A stretch of DNA of 23,296 nt, from contig JAGUUF010000188.1 of assembly GCA_020063545.1 (NCBI GenBank), forward strand, positions 1-23,296. The letters are read 5' to 3'. Positions 15,047 to 22,472 of the stretch are shown in pieces. Source of the stretch: Cytophagales bacterium (GTDB taxonomy: Bacteria > Bacteroidota > Bacteroidia > Cytophagales > Cyclobacteriaceae). Both the position numbers and the translations under genes were made by a program. Under the pieces are notes generated by a model. The model saw only the letters and a program-made list of their open reading frames with translations. It was not told the origin of the DNA and ran no database searches. Numbering within the stretch: position 1 is the stretch's first letter; each line of letters opens with the position of its first letter.

Positions 15047-15967
15047 TCAGTGGCCGTTATCGCGGGTGAGTTCGGCAAAAACGTTTTCCAGCGAATTTTC
15101 ATCCCAACGCAAGCCAACAAGTGAATTACCCTGTTCGGCAGAAAACTTAAAAACAGCCGGACGCACATCTGCACCTGGTACGGGCATAATTCCAATAACC
15201 GTTTCTCCCATCGGCCGGGCGTGCATAACCCCGGGCAGTTTTTCAACCTCGGTAAGGGCAACGGGTTTTTCAAATTCAACTATCAGCATTCGCGATTCAC
15301 CCTTCCCTACCAGTTCGGCTAACCTGGCATCGGCTACAATAGTTCCTTTGTTAATTACTATCACACGGTCGCAAATGGCCTGCACCTCCTGCATGATGTG
15401 GGTTGAAAACAACACCGTTTTGTCTTTGCTTACTTCTTTAATCAGCTTTCGGATTTCCGCCAGTTGATTAGGATCAAGACCTGAAGTGGGTTCGTCCAGT
15501 ATTAGCACTTTCGGATTGTGCAGCAGCGCCTGGGCCAACCCTACCCGCTGCCGATAGCCTTTTGAAAGCGCCTCAATTTTTTTATTCTGTTCTGCGCTAA
15601 GTCCGCACATGTCAACCATCTCCCCAACCCGCGTTTTAAGCTTTTTACCCGACAGTCCGTAGAGGCCACCGGTAAACGCCAGGTACTCGTGCACGTACAT
15701 ATCGGGATACAGGGGGTTATGCTCGGGCAGATACCCGGTAATCCGTTTAACGTCCATCGGCCGGTTAGCCACATCCATGCCATTAACCAGCACCGTACCG
15801 GAAGTGGCAGCCAGAAAGCCGGTGGTAATTTTCATGGTGGTAGATTTACCCGCACCGTTTGGGCCCAGGAAAGCAACAATCTCGCCTTCGTTTACGGTAA
15901 ACGAAATTGCATTAAGCGCATACTGCGCACCATAAACCTTGGTAAGTTCATTAACAACCAGCGACAT
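15047..15967 (-). CDS. gldA: Gliding-motility ABC transporter ATP-binding protein GldA
   Basis: A 306-residue ABC ATPase of GldA length. Walker A is GPNGAGKST (35-43), the signature is LSKGYRQR (134-141, with the K in place of the commoner G), Walker B is VLILDEP (154-160) and the H-loop is His190 (FSTHI). The C-terminal 80 residues (VEFEKPVALTEVEKLPGV, LENVFAELTRDNGH) match the DrrA-like regulatory extension seen in GldA. It energises the GldFG complex, which is associated with gliding in Flavobacterium johnsoniae. It is the first gene of the co-directional cluster that continues through the outer-membrane gene, gldF, gldG, DUF4340 and dnaN. The start is ATG 15967, with 134 bases to the divergent TlpA-like gene. 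Confidence 0.94.
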   Translation of the reverse strand: MSLVVNELTKVYGAQYALNAISFTVNEGEIVAFLGPNGAGKSTTMKITTGFLAATSGTVLVNGMDVANRPMDVKRITGYLPEHNPLYPDMYVHEYLAFTGGLYGLSGKKLKTRVGEMVDMCGLSAEQNKKIEALSKGYRQRVGLAQALLHNPKVLILDEPTSGLDPNQLAEIRKLIKEVSKDKTVLFSTHIMQEVQAICDRVIVINKGTIVADARLAELVGKGESRMLIVEFEKPVALTEVEKLPGVMHARPMGETVIGIMPVPGADVRPAVFKFSAEQGNSLVGLRWDENSLENVFAELTRDNGH

Positions 15968-16101
15968 AAGGTGCTAAACTAATCAATGATTGTAAACTTT
16001 GGTTACCCGGCCTGCAGCCACCCGATAAAAGAGGCGTTTACCCGGCATACGAATTGCCAGGATAACCGTTAAATACCTAATTTGACAAAAAATTTTCAGG
16101 C

Positions 16102-17550
16102 ATGCGCATTATCGGTTTCTTTGTTTTTTTAATCGCATCGTGTGCAACGTACGCACAGTCTAAACCCGGTTACTCCATCCGGTTCAGGATAGCCGGCCTT
16201 CAGGATACTACTGTGTACCTGGGTTATTATTATGGCGAAAGCACCTTTGTGCGTGATACTGCGCGGGTTAACAAGCAGGGGCAGTTTGTGTTCGATGGCA
16301 AACAGGCCCTGCCGCAAGGCATCTATTTCCTGGTGCTGAACAAAACCCGGTTGTTCGATATGGTGGTGGGCAATAACCAGCATTTCAGTATCGAAACCAG
16401 AACCGATGATTACATCAGGCATGCGGTAATTACAGGCGATGAGGATAACACACTTTTTTTTGACAACATGAAGTATAATATGGAGCGCAATAAGGAGGCT
16501 GATCCGTTCATAAAAATACTTCAGGATTCCACGCTAAAAGATGAAGCCAAAAAAAGCGCTGCCCGCGAGGGTTTTAGCAAAATAAACGACAAGGTAATGG
16601 CGCACCAGCTTTCGCTTATGGAGAAACATCCCGCCACCATGACGGCCCGCCTGCTGAAAACAACCAGGCGCATTGACATTCCTGAAGCACCCAAAAAAGC
16701 CGATGGCAGCATCGACTCAACCTTTCAGTTGCGGTACTACCGGCAACACTTTTTTGATTACTTCGACCTGAGCGATGATGCCCTGATACGCCTGCCGCAA
16801 CCCATTTATAGCCAGAAGGTAAATGAATACCTCGACAAACTGTATGCCCCGCAGGTGGATACGCTGAAAAAGGCCATCGCAGGGTTGGTGGCAAAAGCCA
16901 GGAAGAATCCGGAGACGTATAAGTTTATGGTGTGGACACTCACGCTGAAATACCAGAACCCGGAAATCATGGGCCTGGATGAAATCTTTGTTTACCTGTA
17001 CGACACCTACTTTGCCTCGGGCGAGATGAATTACTGGGCAAACGATAAACTGAAGAAAAACCTGAAAGACCATGCCGATAACCTGCGCAAGAGTTTAATC
17101 GGGCGCACGGCACCCAACCTCATCATGCAGGATGCCAACCAGCAGCCGCGTTCGATGTACGCGTTAAAAAACAAATACACCATTATTTACTTTTTCGATC
17201 CCGACTGCGGGCACTGCAAAGTTGAAACACCCAAACTGGTTTCATTTTACACCAAAAACAAGACCCGCTTCGATGTAGAAGTTTTTGCCGTTAGTGCCGA
17301 CACATCCATGCAGAAAATGCGCGACTACATTAAAGAAATGAACATGAAGTGGATTACGGTAAACGGGCCGCGCACCTACGTTGGCTCCTACCACGACCTG
17401 TATGATGCCCAGACTACACCCACGCTTTACATCCTGGACGATAAAAAGAAGATTATCGGAAAAAAAATACCCACCGAAAGGCTGGAAGATTTCCTGACCA
17501 ACTACGAGAACTTTCAAAAACGGAGGGCCGGCCCTGCCACAAAAAGCTGA
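16102..17550 (+). CDS. TlpA-like exported thiol-disulfide protein (DUF4369/DUF5106/AhpC-type)
   Basis: A 482-residue protein with a signal peptide (MRIIGFFVFLIASCATYAQ), an N-terminal DUF4369-like strand domain (roughly 25-125, YSIRFRIAGLQDTTVYLGYYYGE), a helical DUF5106-like middle (about 130-330) and a C-terminal thioredoxin fold. The redox centre is DPDCGHCKVE (Cys369, Cys372), with the cis-proline segment AQTTPTLYILDD and the preceding GRTAPNLIMQD typical of AhpC/TSA proteins. A cysteine in the signal peptide (SCA) also makes a lipoprotein possible. It probably acts in the periplasm as a disulfide reductase; the partner is unknown. The start is ATG 16102, divergent from gldA. An 18-bp palindrome lies just past its stop. 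Confidence 0.9.
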   Translation: MRIIGFFVFLIASCATYAQSKPGYSIRFRIAGLQDTTVYLGYYYGESTFVRDTARVNKQGQFVFDGKQALPQGIYFLVLNKTRLFDMVVGNNQHFSIETRTDDYIRHAVITGDEDNTLFFDNMKYNMERNKEADPFIKILQDSTLKDEAKKSAAREGFSKINDKVMAHQLSLMEKHPATMTARLLKTTRRIDIPEAPKKADGSIDSTFQLRYYRQHFFDYFDLSDDALIRLPQPIYSQKVNEYLDKLYAPQVDTLKKAIAGLVAKARKNPETYKFMVWTLTLKYQNPEIMGLDEIFVYLYDTYFASGEMNYWANDKLKKNLKDHADNLRKSLIGRTAPNLIMQDANQQPRSMYALKNKYTIIYFFDPDCGHCKVETPKLVSFYTKNKTRFDVEVFAVSADTSMQKMRDYIKEMNMKWITVNGPRTYVGSYHDLYDAQTTPTLYILDDKKKIIGKKIPTERLEDFLTNYENFQKRRAGPATKS

Positions 17551-17563
17551 GGCTCAAAAAAAA

Positions 17564-17581
17564 TGAACACCGGGGTGTTCA
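17564..17581. repeat. 18-bp palindrome downstream of the TlpA-like gene
   Basis: TGAACACC and GGTGTTCA are exact 8-base arms around GG, 14 bases after the stop codon. On the plus strand it has A's before it and no T-run after. On the minus strand it is followed by eight Ts, so as a terminator it would stop antisense transcripts. Its role in mRNA 3'-end formation is only a guess. Confidence 0.4.
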
Positions 17582-17750
17582 GTACTGCACACTTTTGCCA
17601 TTCATTACCACCGGTTACCACCTGGTGCCACGTAAAAATTACAGCTTTCGAAGCCGGAAATGGCCTTTCGTAACATTTCAGGATTTTTTGGCGTCATACA
17701 TGCAACTATTCGGTACGCAGTAAGTATCTATAGAAAGCAAACACACCACC

Positions 17751-18212
17751 ATGACGCTGATTGATAAACTCCTTGGCAAAAAGAAACCCGTGCTAAAGGC
17801 ACGCTGCCCCATTACCAAAGAGCCGATAGAAACCGGGTATGGTTACATGCTTACAACCGCCCAGGTTGTGGCTTCAAAAAAATACTGGGATTTGGTGATG
17901 ACCGAGCCCGAAACGATATCGTACACGCTGTCGCACTTTAAAAACCAGGTTGACGGGACACACATGCGCAGCCTGATTTTCGAAAAGTACAGTTCGGTTG
18001 ATAAGCCGTGGATAATCTCCGATTCGTGCATAAGCTTATTTGAAGTTGACAAAGCAATGGCACGTGAGTATGCAAAAAAATGGTGGGAGAGCAACGGTAA
18101 CTTTATTCCCGGAGAAACAGGACCTGCCACCGACCATCTTGACCCGGATAACTACAAAACATGGCGCGATTACGCCATACTCGAAGCCGGCCGCAATCGC
18201 GTGCCGATATAA
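17751..18212 (+). CDS. Conserved-looking cytoplasmic protein of unknown function
   Basis: A 153-residue protein with no signal peptide or membrane segment. It opens with MTLIDKLLGKKKPVLKARCP and then a CPITKEPIETGYGYMLTTAQVVASKKYW segment, with Trp- and Cys-containing motifs (KPWIISDSCISLFEVDKAMAREYAKKWWES) and a C-terminal DNYKTWRDYAILEAGRN. I do not recognise the family. The single early Cys-Pro does not form an obvious metal site. It stands alone, between the 200-base gap after the TlpA-like gene and a strong terminator 30 bases after its stop, so it is probably a one-gene transcript. Confidence 0.75.
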   Translation: MTLIDKLLGKKKPVLKARCPITKEPIETGYGYMLTTAQVVASKKYWDLVMTEPETISYTLSHFKNQVDGTHMRSLIFEKYSSVDKPWIISDSCISLFEVDKAMAREYAKKWWESNGNFIPGETGPATDHLDPDNYKTWRDYAILEAGRNRVPI

Positions 18213-18242
18213 TGCCGAACAGGTTTAGGTTTATATATAGTG

Positions 18243-18276
18243 AAAAGCCCCGTATCCGTAAGGTATGGGGCTTTTT
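18243..18276 (+). terminator. Rho-independent terminator
   Basis: AAAAGCCCC (18243-18251) pairs with GGGGCTTTT (18267-18275), extended by an inner stem with two G-T pairs (18252-18256 with 18262-18266) around a five-base loop, and is followed by T. It lies 30 bases after the stop of the gene of unknown function. The A's before the stem also allow termination of minus-strand transcripts. Confidence 0.85.
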
Positions 18277-18332
18277 CCATTTTTAGCTTCAAACAGTAAC
18301 CAAAGTCACTCAAAAACCGGTAACCGATTTGG

Positions 18333-18340
18333 TAGCTTTG
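18333..18340 (+). promoter_or_regulatory. Probable -7 element of the DUF6132 operon
   Basis: TAGCTTTG is an exact match to TAnnTTTG and ends 17 bases before the ATG at 18358, just after the terminator. No TTG is seen 19-21 bases upstream, so the promoter call rests on the -7 box and position. Confidence 0.35.
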
Positions 18341-18357
18341 CTGTGTAAAGAATTGAT

Positions 18358-18579
18358 ATGAAGACAGCCATTATAAAATGGGGCATTGGTATACTACTTG
18401 GCGCTGTAGCAGGCTACCTGTATTGGTACTACATAGGGTGCACAAGCGGCAGTTGTGCCATCACGTCCTCACCGGTAAACAGCACCCTGTATGGCGCCCT
18501 GATGGGCGGATTGCTTCTGAATACCTTTGAAACAAAAAAGATTAGGAACGATGAAACTAAAAAAACGACTGATCAGTAA
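18358..18579 (+). CDS. DUF6132-family small membrane protein
   Basis: A 73-residue protein with two hydrophobic helices (IIKWGIGILLGAVAGYLYWYYIG at the start, and STLYGALMGGLLLNTF) joined by a short loop carrying two cysteines (GCTSGSCAITSSPVNS). The CTSGSC-type loop with the following Ser/Pro run matches what I recall of the DUF6132 family of Bacteroidota, of unknown function. The cysteine pair faces the periplasm if the termini are inside and might be redox active. It is the first gene of a tight operon: the next gene starts 29 bases before its stop, and the third encodes a haem-binding lipoprotein. Confidence 0.75.
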   Translation: MKTAIIKWGIGILLGAVAGYLYWYYIGCTSGSCAITSSPVNSTLYGALMGGLLLNTFETKKIRNDETKKTTDQ

Positions 18580-18745
18580 AGACCATCCTGATTACGAAGT
18601 CATCGGCAGCCACATTCAAAGTACCGAAAGCGTGGTGGGTATAGATGCCCGGCATACTCACATCATCATTATCAAAAAACTCCTGGAACTGGAAGAGCGC
18701 CTGGATTCAATCGAGAAAAAACTGAAGAAACAAAAAGGGAAATGA
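18551..18745 (+). CDS. Small basic protein with C-terminal coiled coil (64 aa)
   Basis: A 64-residue frame from ATG 18551, overlapping the DUF6132 gene by 29 bases and ending in the ATGA shared with the DUF3365 gene. It starts MKLKKRLISKDHPDYEVIGS and ends in a heptad-like helix (LLELEERLDSIEKKLKKQKGK), with a short middle rich in Ile and His. AGGAAC lies just before the start as a weak ribosome-binding site. I recognise no family. The overlaps at both ends suggest coupled translation and a role with its neighbours. Confidence 0.65.
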   Translation: MKLKKRLISKDHPDYEVIGSHIQSTESVVGIDARHTHIIIIKKLLELEERLDSIEKKLKKQKGK

Positions 18746-19320
18746 GGCCTGTACAGTTACTCGCGCTTGCCCCGCTACTTTTTGTACTGGTTTCGTGCCT
18801 GAATCGGCCGGCCGAAAACGGGAATACCGCTCTCTCCGATTCGGTTTACTTAGAACTGGGCGACCAACTTGTGGCACAAACTTTCGATACGCTTCGCAAT
18901 GCCCTTACTACCGCCATCGGATCAAAAGGCTTTGCTTATGCCGTGGCCTTCTGCGATGAAAACGCCTACCCATTTACCACCTACTACCAGGAAGCGGGCA
19001 TTACCATCAGGCGGGCTTCGGACAGGCCCCGCAACCCTCAAAACAAAGCCGATAGCCTGGAGACTGCCCTGCTGAACGAATTCAGGGCAACCCGCAGCAC
19101 CGCCCGCCTTGTGCGTACCCCAACGGAAGTGCATTACATAAAACCCATCTTGGTACAGGGCATGTGCCTGAACTGCCACGGCCTGCCGGGCGAAGAAATA
19201 AAGCCCGAAACACTTGCTGCAATAAACGAGCGGTATGCTGCTGACAGCGCCACCGGGTATAAAGAAGGCGACCTGCGCGGATTATGGCATGTAGTGTTTA
19301 AAAAAAATGCTGAGCATTAA
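18742..19320 (+). CDS. DUF3365 (Tll0287-like) haem-binding lipoprotein
   Basis: A 192-residue protein with a lipoprotein signal (LLFVLVSC, Cys19 as the lipidated residue) and a DUF3365/Tll0287-like domain. The c-type haem motif CLNCHG (Cys142, Cys145, His146) is present, and the PAS-like fold segments GFAYAVAFCDENA and DRPRNPQNKADSLE match the family. It should carry a covalent haem outside the inner membrane and act as a redox or gas-sensing protein. It starts in the ATGA overlap with the 64-residue gene. Its stop overlaps that of the convergent polyprenyl synthase gene (TTAA at 19317-19320). Cys71 is a further conserved-looking residue. Confidence 0.88.
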   Translation: MRPVQLLALAPLLFVLVSCLNRPAENGNTALSDSVYLELGDQLVAQTFDTLRNALTTAIGSKGFAYAVAFCDENAYPFTTYYQEAGITIRRASDRPRNPQNKADSLETALLNEFRATRSTARLVRTPTEVHYIKPILVQGMCLNCHGLPGEEIKPETLAAINERYAADSATGYKEGDLRGLWHVVFKKNAEH

Positions 19321-20291
19321 TTACTCCTGTCAATCGTGAACTGAACGAGTTGCTTTAATGATTCCTTGTAATCTGAGGCGGGAATATCTTCCAGTAATTC
19401 AAGGGCTTCACGGTGAAAGGTATTCATCCGCTCCACAGCATAGGCAATACCACCCGATTGCTTAACAAACGAAATTACTTCTTTTACTTTGGCCGGTTTG
19501 CTGCTTTCGTTGCGTACAATGGAAATGATTTTTCGTTTTTCCAGCCAGCCCGCCTTCGACAAGGCATGAATTAGCGGCAGGGTCATTTTCTTTTCCTTAA
19601 TATCAATACCAAGGGGCTTGCCAATCTCCTCATCGCCATAGTCAAACAAGTCGTCTTTAATCTGAAACGCCATTCCTATTTTTTCGCCAAACAATTTCAT
19701 CCTTTCTACCAGGCCGTTCTCCACCCCGGCAGAAGAAGCACCAACCGCACAACACGAGGCAATAAGCGATGCAGTTTTCTGACGGATGATCTGGAAATAA
19801 ACTTCTTCGGAAATATCAAGCTGGCGCGACTTTTCCATCTGCAGCAATTCGCCTTCACTCATCTGGCGCACGGCATCAGTAACAATGCTGAGCAATTCGA
19901 ACTCTTTATGCTCTACCGACAGGATAAGCCCGCGCGAAAGCAGGAAGTCACCCACCAGTACGGCAATTTTGTTCTTCCATAATGCGTTTACCGAAAAGAA
20001 TCCCCTCCTGTAACTGGCGTCATCCACCACATCGTCATGCACCAGGGTGGCCGTGTGCAGCAACTCAATAAGGGCCGCACCCCGGTACGTTGATTCGGTT
20101 ATTTTGCCACAAGTACCAGCCGTTAGAAATACAAACATGGGCCGCATTTGTTTGCCTTTGCGTTTTACAATGTAGTTCATGATGCGGTCCAGCAGCATTA
20201 CCCGTGTTTTCATGGAAGCCCTGAACTTGGGCTCGAACTCTTCCATCTCGCGGGCAATGGGTTTCTTGATATCGTCAAGGCGCAGCGGCAT
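19317..20291 (-). CDS. Long-chain polyprenyl diphosphate synthase
   Basis: A 324-residue trans-prenyltransferase that condenses isopentenyl diphosphate units onto an allylic primer. The two Asp-rich motifs are HDDVVDD (first DDxxD, Asp86-Asp90) and KDDLFDYGD (second, Asp213-Asp217). GKQMRPMFVF holds the pyrophosphate-binding Arg. Residues before the first motif are small (ATLV), so the chain pocket is open, as in hepta- or octaprenyl synthases. It probably makes the side chain of menaquinone in the inner membrane pathway. The start is ATG 20291 (PLRLDDIKKPIAREM), since the longer frame begins with TTG. A promoter lies so close that the message may be leaderless. No quinone genes adjoin it. 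Confidence 0.92.
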   Translation of the reverse strand: MPLRLDDIKKPIAREMEEFEPKFRASMKTRVMLLDRIMNYIVKRKGKQMRPMFVFLTAGTCGKITESTYRGAALIELLHTATLVHDDVVDDASYRRGFFSVNALWKNKIAVLVGDFLLSRGLILSVEHKEFELLSIVTDAVRQMSEGELLQMEKSRQLDISEEVYFQIIRQKTASLIASCCAVGASSAGVENGLVERMKLFGEKIGMAFQIKDDLFDYGDEEIGKPLGIDIKEKKMTLPLIHALSKAGWLEKRKIISIVRNESSKPAKVKEVISFVKQSGGIAYAVERMNTFHREALELLEDIPASDYKESLKQLVQFTIDRSN

Positions 20292-20297
20292 TCGGCA

Positions 20298-20328
20298 CAA
20301 TTATACAACCGGGTGGTGCGGTTTCAAA
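20298..20328 (-). promoter_or_regulatory. Promoter of the polyprenyl synthase gene
   Basis: On the minus strand, TTTG (20328-20325) is followed after 19 bases by TATAATTG (20305-20298), one mismatch from TAnnTTTG. The predicted transcript start is around 20294, only a few bases before the ATG at 20291, which suggests a leaderless or nearly leaderless message. Confidence 0.45.
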
Positions 20329-20407
20329 GTCAAAATTTGAGGGCGGCAGTATGGTAAAATCAGGCTGGTGGCCTATATTGGCTCACCATTTTTGCTGACC
20401 CTCCTGC

Positions 20408-21433
20408 ATGAAGAAACGCAGACCTGTACGTGAGCCGTTGTCCGAAAGCAAGGTTATCCTTGAACTTATCTCCTATAATAAGACCCAGTATGAAAAGCAC
20501 GATGTCCTTGCCGTTGAGGACCTGCTGCAAAAAATCCACCCCGACCGCGTAAACTGGATTAACCTGGACGGGCTGCAAGACAAAGAAACCATCAAAGCCA
20601 TACAGGCACATTTTAACCTGCATACGCTGCTTGTTGAAGACGTGCTGGATGACCAGCGACCGAAGGCCGAAGAGTATGATGACTACCTTTTTTTTACATT
20701 AAAGATGCTGTACAGCATCAAGCAGGGCACCATCGAATACGAGCAGATAAGTTTTGTATTGGGGAACAATTACCTGATTTCCTTTCAAGAGAAAGAAGGC
20801 GATTTGTTCGACCAGTTTCGTGAGCGCATCCGCCTCGATCAGGGCCGAGTACGTAAAAAAGGGGCCGACTACCTGCTGTATCGGCTTATCGACATCATCA
20901 TTGACAATTACTACATCATCCTTGACTCCATTGGTGAACGGATTGAAATTATTGAAGACAGCTTTTCGCATCACACGCAGGAAAAGAGAGAATACACCTT
21001 TCAGCGCATTCAGCGGATAAAAAAGGAATTGATTTACCTTCGCAAGGCCGTTTACCCGCTGCGCGATGCACTCTCCAAAATAATAAAAGACGAAAGTGTA
21101 TTTATTGATGAAGAGAATTTCCGCTACTTCAGCGATGTGTACGATCACGTCATCCACCTTACCGATTCAATCGATACCTATAAAGACCTGACGGCCGGCC
21201 TTATGGACTTACATATCAATACACAGAATAACCAACTTAACCAGGTCATCAAAGTACTTACCGTAATCTCCACGATATTTATTCCGCTCACGTTTATTGT
21301 AGGGGTGTATGGCATGAACTTCGACTACATGCCCGAATTGCGCTGGCATTACGGATACGGGTTAATCTGGGGGATTATGATCACGCTGGCGCTGGGAATG
21401 CTCACGTATTTTAAAATTAAAAAATGGTTTTAA
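20408..21433 (+). CDS. corA: CorA-family magnesium/cobalt transporter
   Basis: A 341-residue CorA protein. The N-terminal cytoplasmic part (about 1-270) holds the alpha/beta and long helical domains, with the HTLLVEDVLDDQRPKAEEYDDYLFFTLKM segment common in the family. The C-terminus has two membrane helices (VLTVISTIFIPLTFIVGVYGMN and GLIWGIMITLALGMLTYF) and the selectivity motif GMN at residues 302-304, then the charged loop FDYMPEL. It forms a pentameric channel for Mg2+, possibly also Co2+ or Ni2+. The start is ATG 20408, divergent from the polyprenyl synthase gene by 116 bases. It is followed after 12 bases by an ion-exchanger gene, likely the same transcript. Confidence 0.95.
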   Translation: MKKRRPVREPLSESKVILELISYNKTQYEKHDVLAVEDLLQKIHPDRVNWINLDGLQDKETIKAIQAHFNLHTLLVEDVLDDQRPKAEEYDDYLFFTLKMLYSIKQGTIEYEQISFVLGNNYLISFQEKEGDLFDQFRERIRLDQGRVRKKGADYLLYRLIDIIIDNYYIILDSIGERIEIIEDSFSHHTQEKREYTFQRIQRIKKELIYLRKAVYPLRDALSKIIKDESVFIDEENFRYFSDVYDHVIHLTDSIDTYKDLTAGLMDLHINTQNNQLNQVIKVLTVISTIFIPLTFIVGVYGMNFDYMPELRWHYGYGLIWGIMITLALGMLTYFKIKKWF

Positions 21434-21445
21434 CAGGTTTTGTAC

Positions 21446-22405
21446 ATGTTGCTTAACGTCATTCTTCTTTTGGCCGGTTTCATCATCCTGATAAAGGGTG
21501 CCGAGTATATGGTAAATGGTGCCTCGTCTGTTGCCAAACGCATGAACATTTCCACACTGGTTATAGGGTTAACCATTGTTGCGTTTGGAACCTCGGCACC
21601 GGAACTGACGGTTAACGTTATCAACTCGATCTATGGCCGAAACGAAGCCATCTTCGGCAACATCATCGGCAGTAACATTTTTAACCTGCTGATGATTTTA
21701 GGTGTTACCGGGCTTATCTACCCGCTGGTGGTTCAGCAACAATCGGTTAAATACGAAGTGCCGTTGTCGTTCATAGCGATTATCATTATGTACCTGCTGG
21801 TAAACGATGTGATGTTTTTTAACGGCACCAGCAATACCCTCAACCGGTTTGACGCCTTTTTGCTGCTGATAGGCTTTTTATTTTTCATGTACTACATCTA
21901 CCGCTCCATGCGCAGGAAGCCCGACTTCGAAGAAGACGGCATTAAAATCATGTCGATGCCGGTTTCGCTGGGGCTGGTTGTACTGGGTGTTGCCATGCTT
22001 ATTGGCGGAGGGTACCTGGTAACCGAAAACGCGGTTGGCATTGCACAGAAATTCGGCCTGAGCGAAAAACTTATCGGGCTTACCATCCTGGCCGTGGGTA
22101 CCTCCCTGCCGGAACTGGCCACCTCGGCCGTTGCGGCCTATAAAAAGAAAACCGATATCGCCATTGGCAATGTAATCGGGTCGAACATCTTCAACATCTT
22201 TTTCATTTTAGGCATCAACGGGCTTATTAAACCCATCGGGTACAATACCGTGCTCAATACCGACATGAAAGTACTGGGAGGTGGCACCATTGTATTGCTT
22301 ATTGCCATGTTTACCCTTAACCGCAACAAGGTTGACCGGTGGGAGGCCTTTATTTTCCTGATGCTGTACATTGCCTATACCTGTTACCTCATCATCCGAA
22401 ATTAA
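21446..22405 (+). CDS. Calcium/sodium antiporter (CaCA family)
   Basis: A 319-residue inner-membrane exchanger with two inverted alpha-repeats, each about five membrane helices. The first contains GTSAPEL (48-54) and GNIIGSNIFN (71-80), the second GTSLPEL (218-224) and GNVIGSNIFN (241-250); these hold the acidic residues that bind Ca2+. The length and layout match the YrbG-type bacterial antiporters. The start is ATG 21446; the longer frame begins with TTG just after the corA stop. It lies 12 bases after corA and 67 bases before a second exchanger of similar sequence, suggesting an ion-homeostasis operon and a tandem gene duplication. Confidence 0.93.
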   Translation: MLLNVILLLAGFIILIKGAEYMVNGASSVAKRMNISTLVIGLTIVAFGTSAPELTVNVINSIYGRNEAIFGNIIGSNIFNLLMILGVTGLIYPLVVQQQSVKYEVPLSFIAIIIMYLLVNDVMFFNGTSNTLNRFDAFLLLIGFLFFMYYIYRSMRRKPDFEEDGIKIMSMPVSLGLVVLGVAMLIGGGYLVTENAVGIAQKFGLSEKLIGLTILAVGTSLPELATSAVAAYKKKTDIAIGNVIGSNIFNIFFILGINGLIKPIGYNTVLNTDMKVLGGGTIVLLIAMFTLNRNKVDRWEAFIFLMLYIAYTCYLIIRN

Positions 22406-22472
22406 GTAAGGGTTGCTATACAATCGGGTAAAAAATTTGCAATACCTTTAAGGTTAAACAACCCAAAACCCA

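Noticed and set aside
15001..15279. 93-residue N-terminal extension of the barrel protein within the gld cluster
   Set aside because: It lies in a different frame inside gldA, starts with TTG, and would bury the clear signal peptide that begins at 15000.
16054..16084. Promoter TTG-N21-TAATTTG before the TlpA-like gene
   Set aside because: The -7 box lacks one base of TAnnTTTG and the spacing is at the limit, so it was not listed as a feature.
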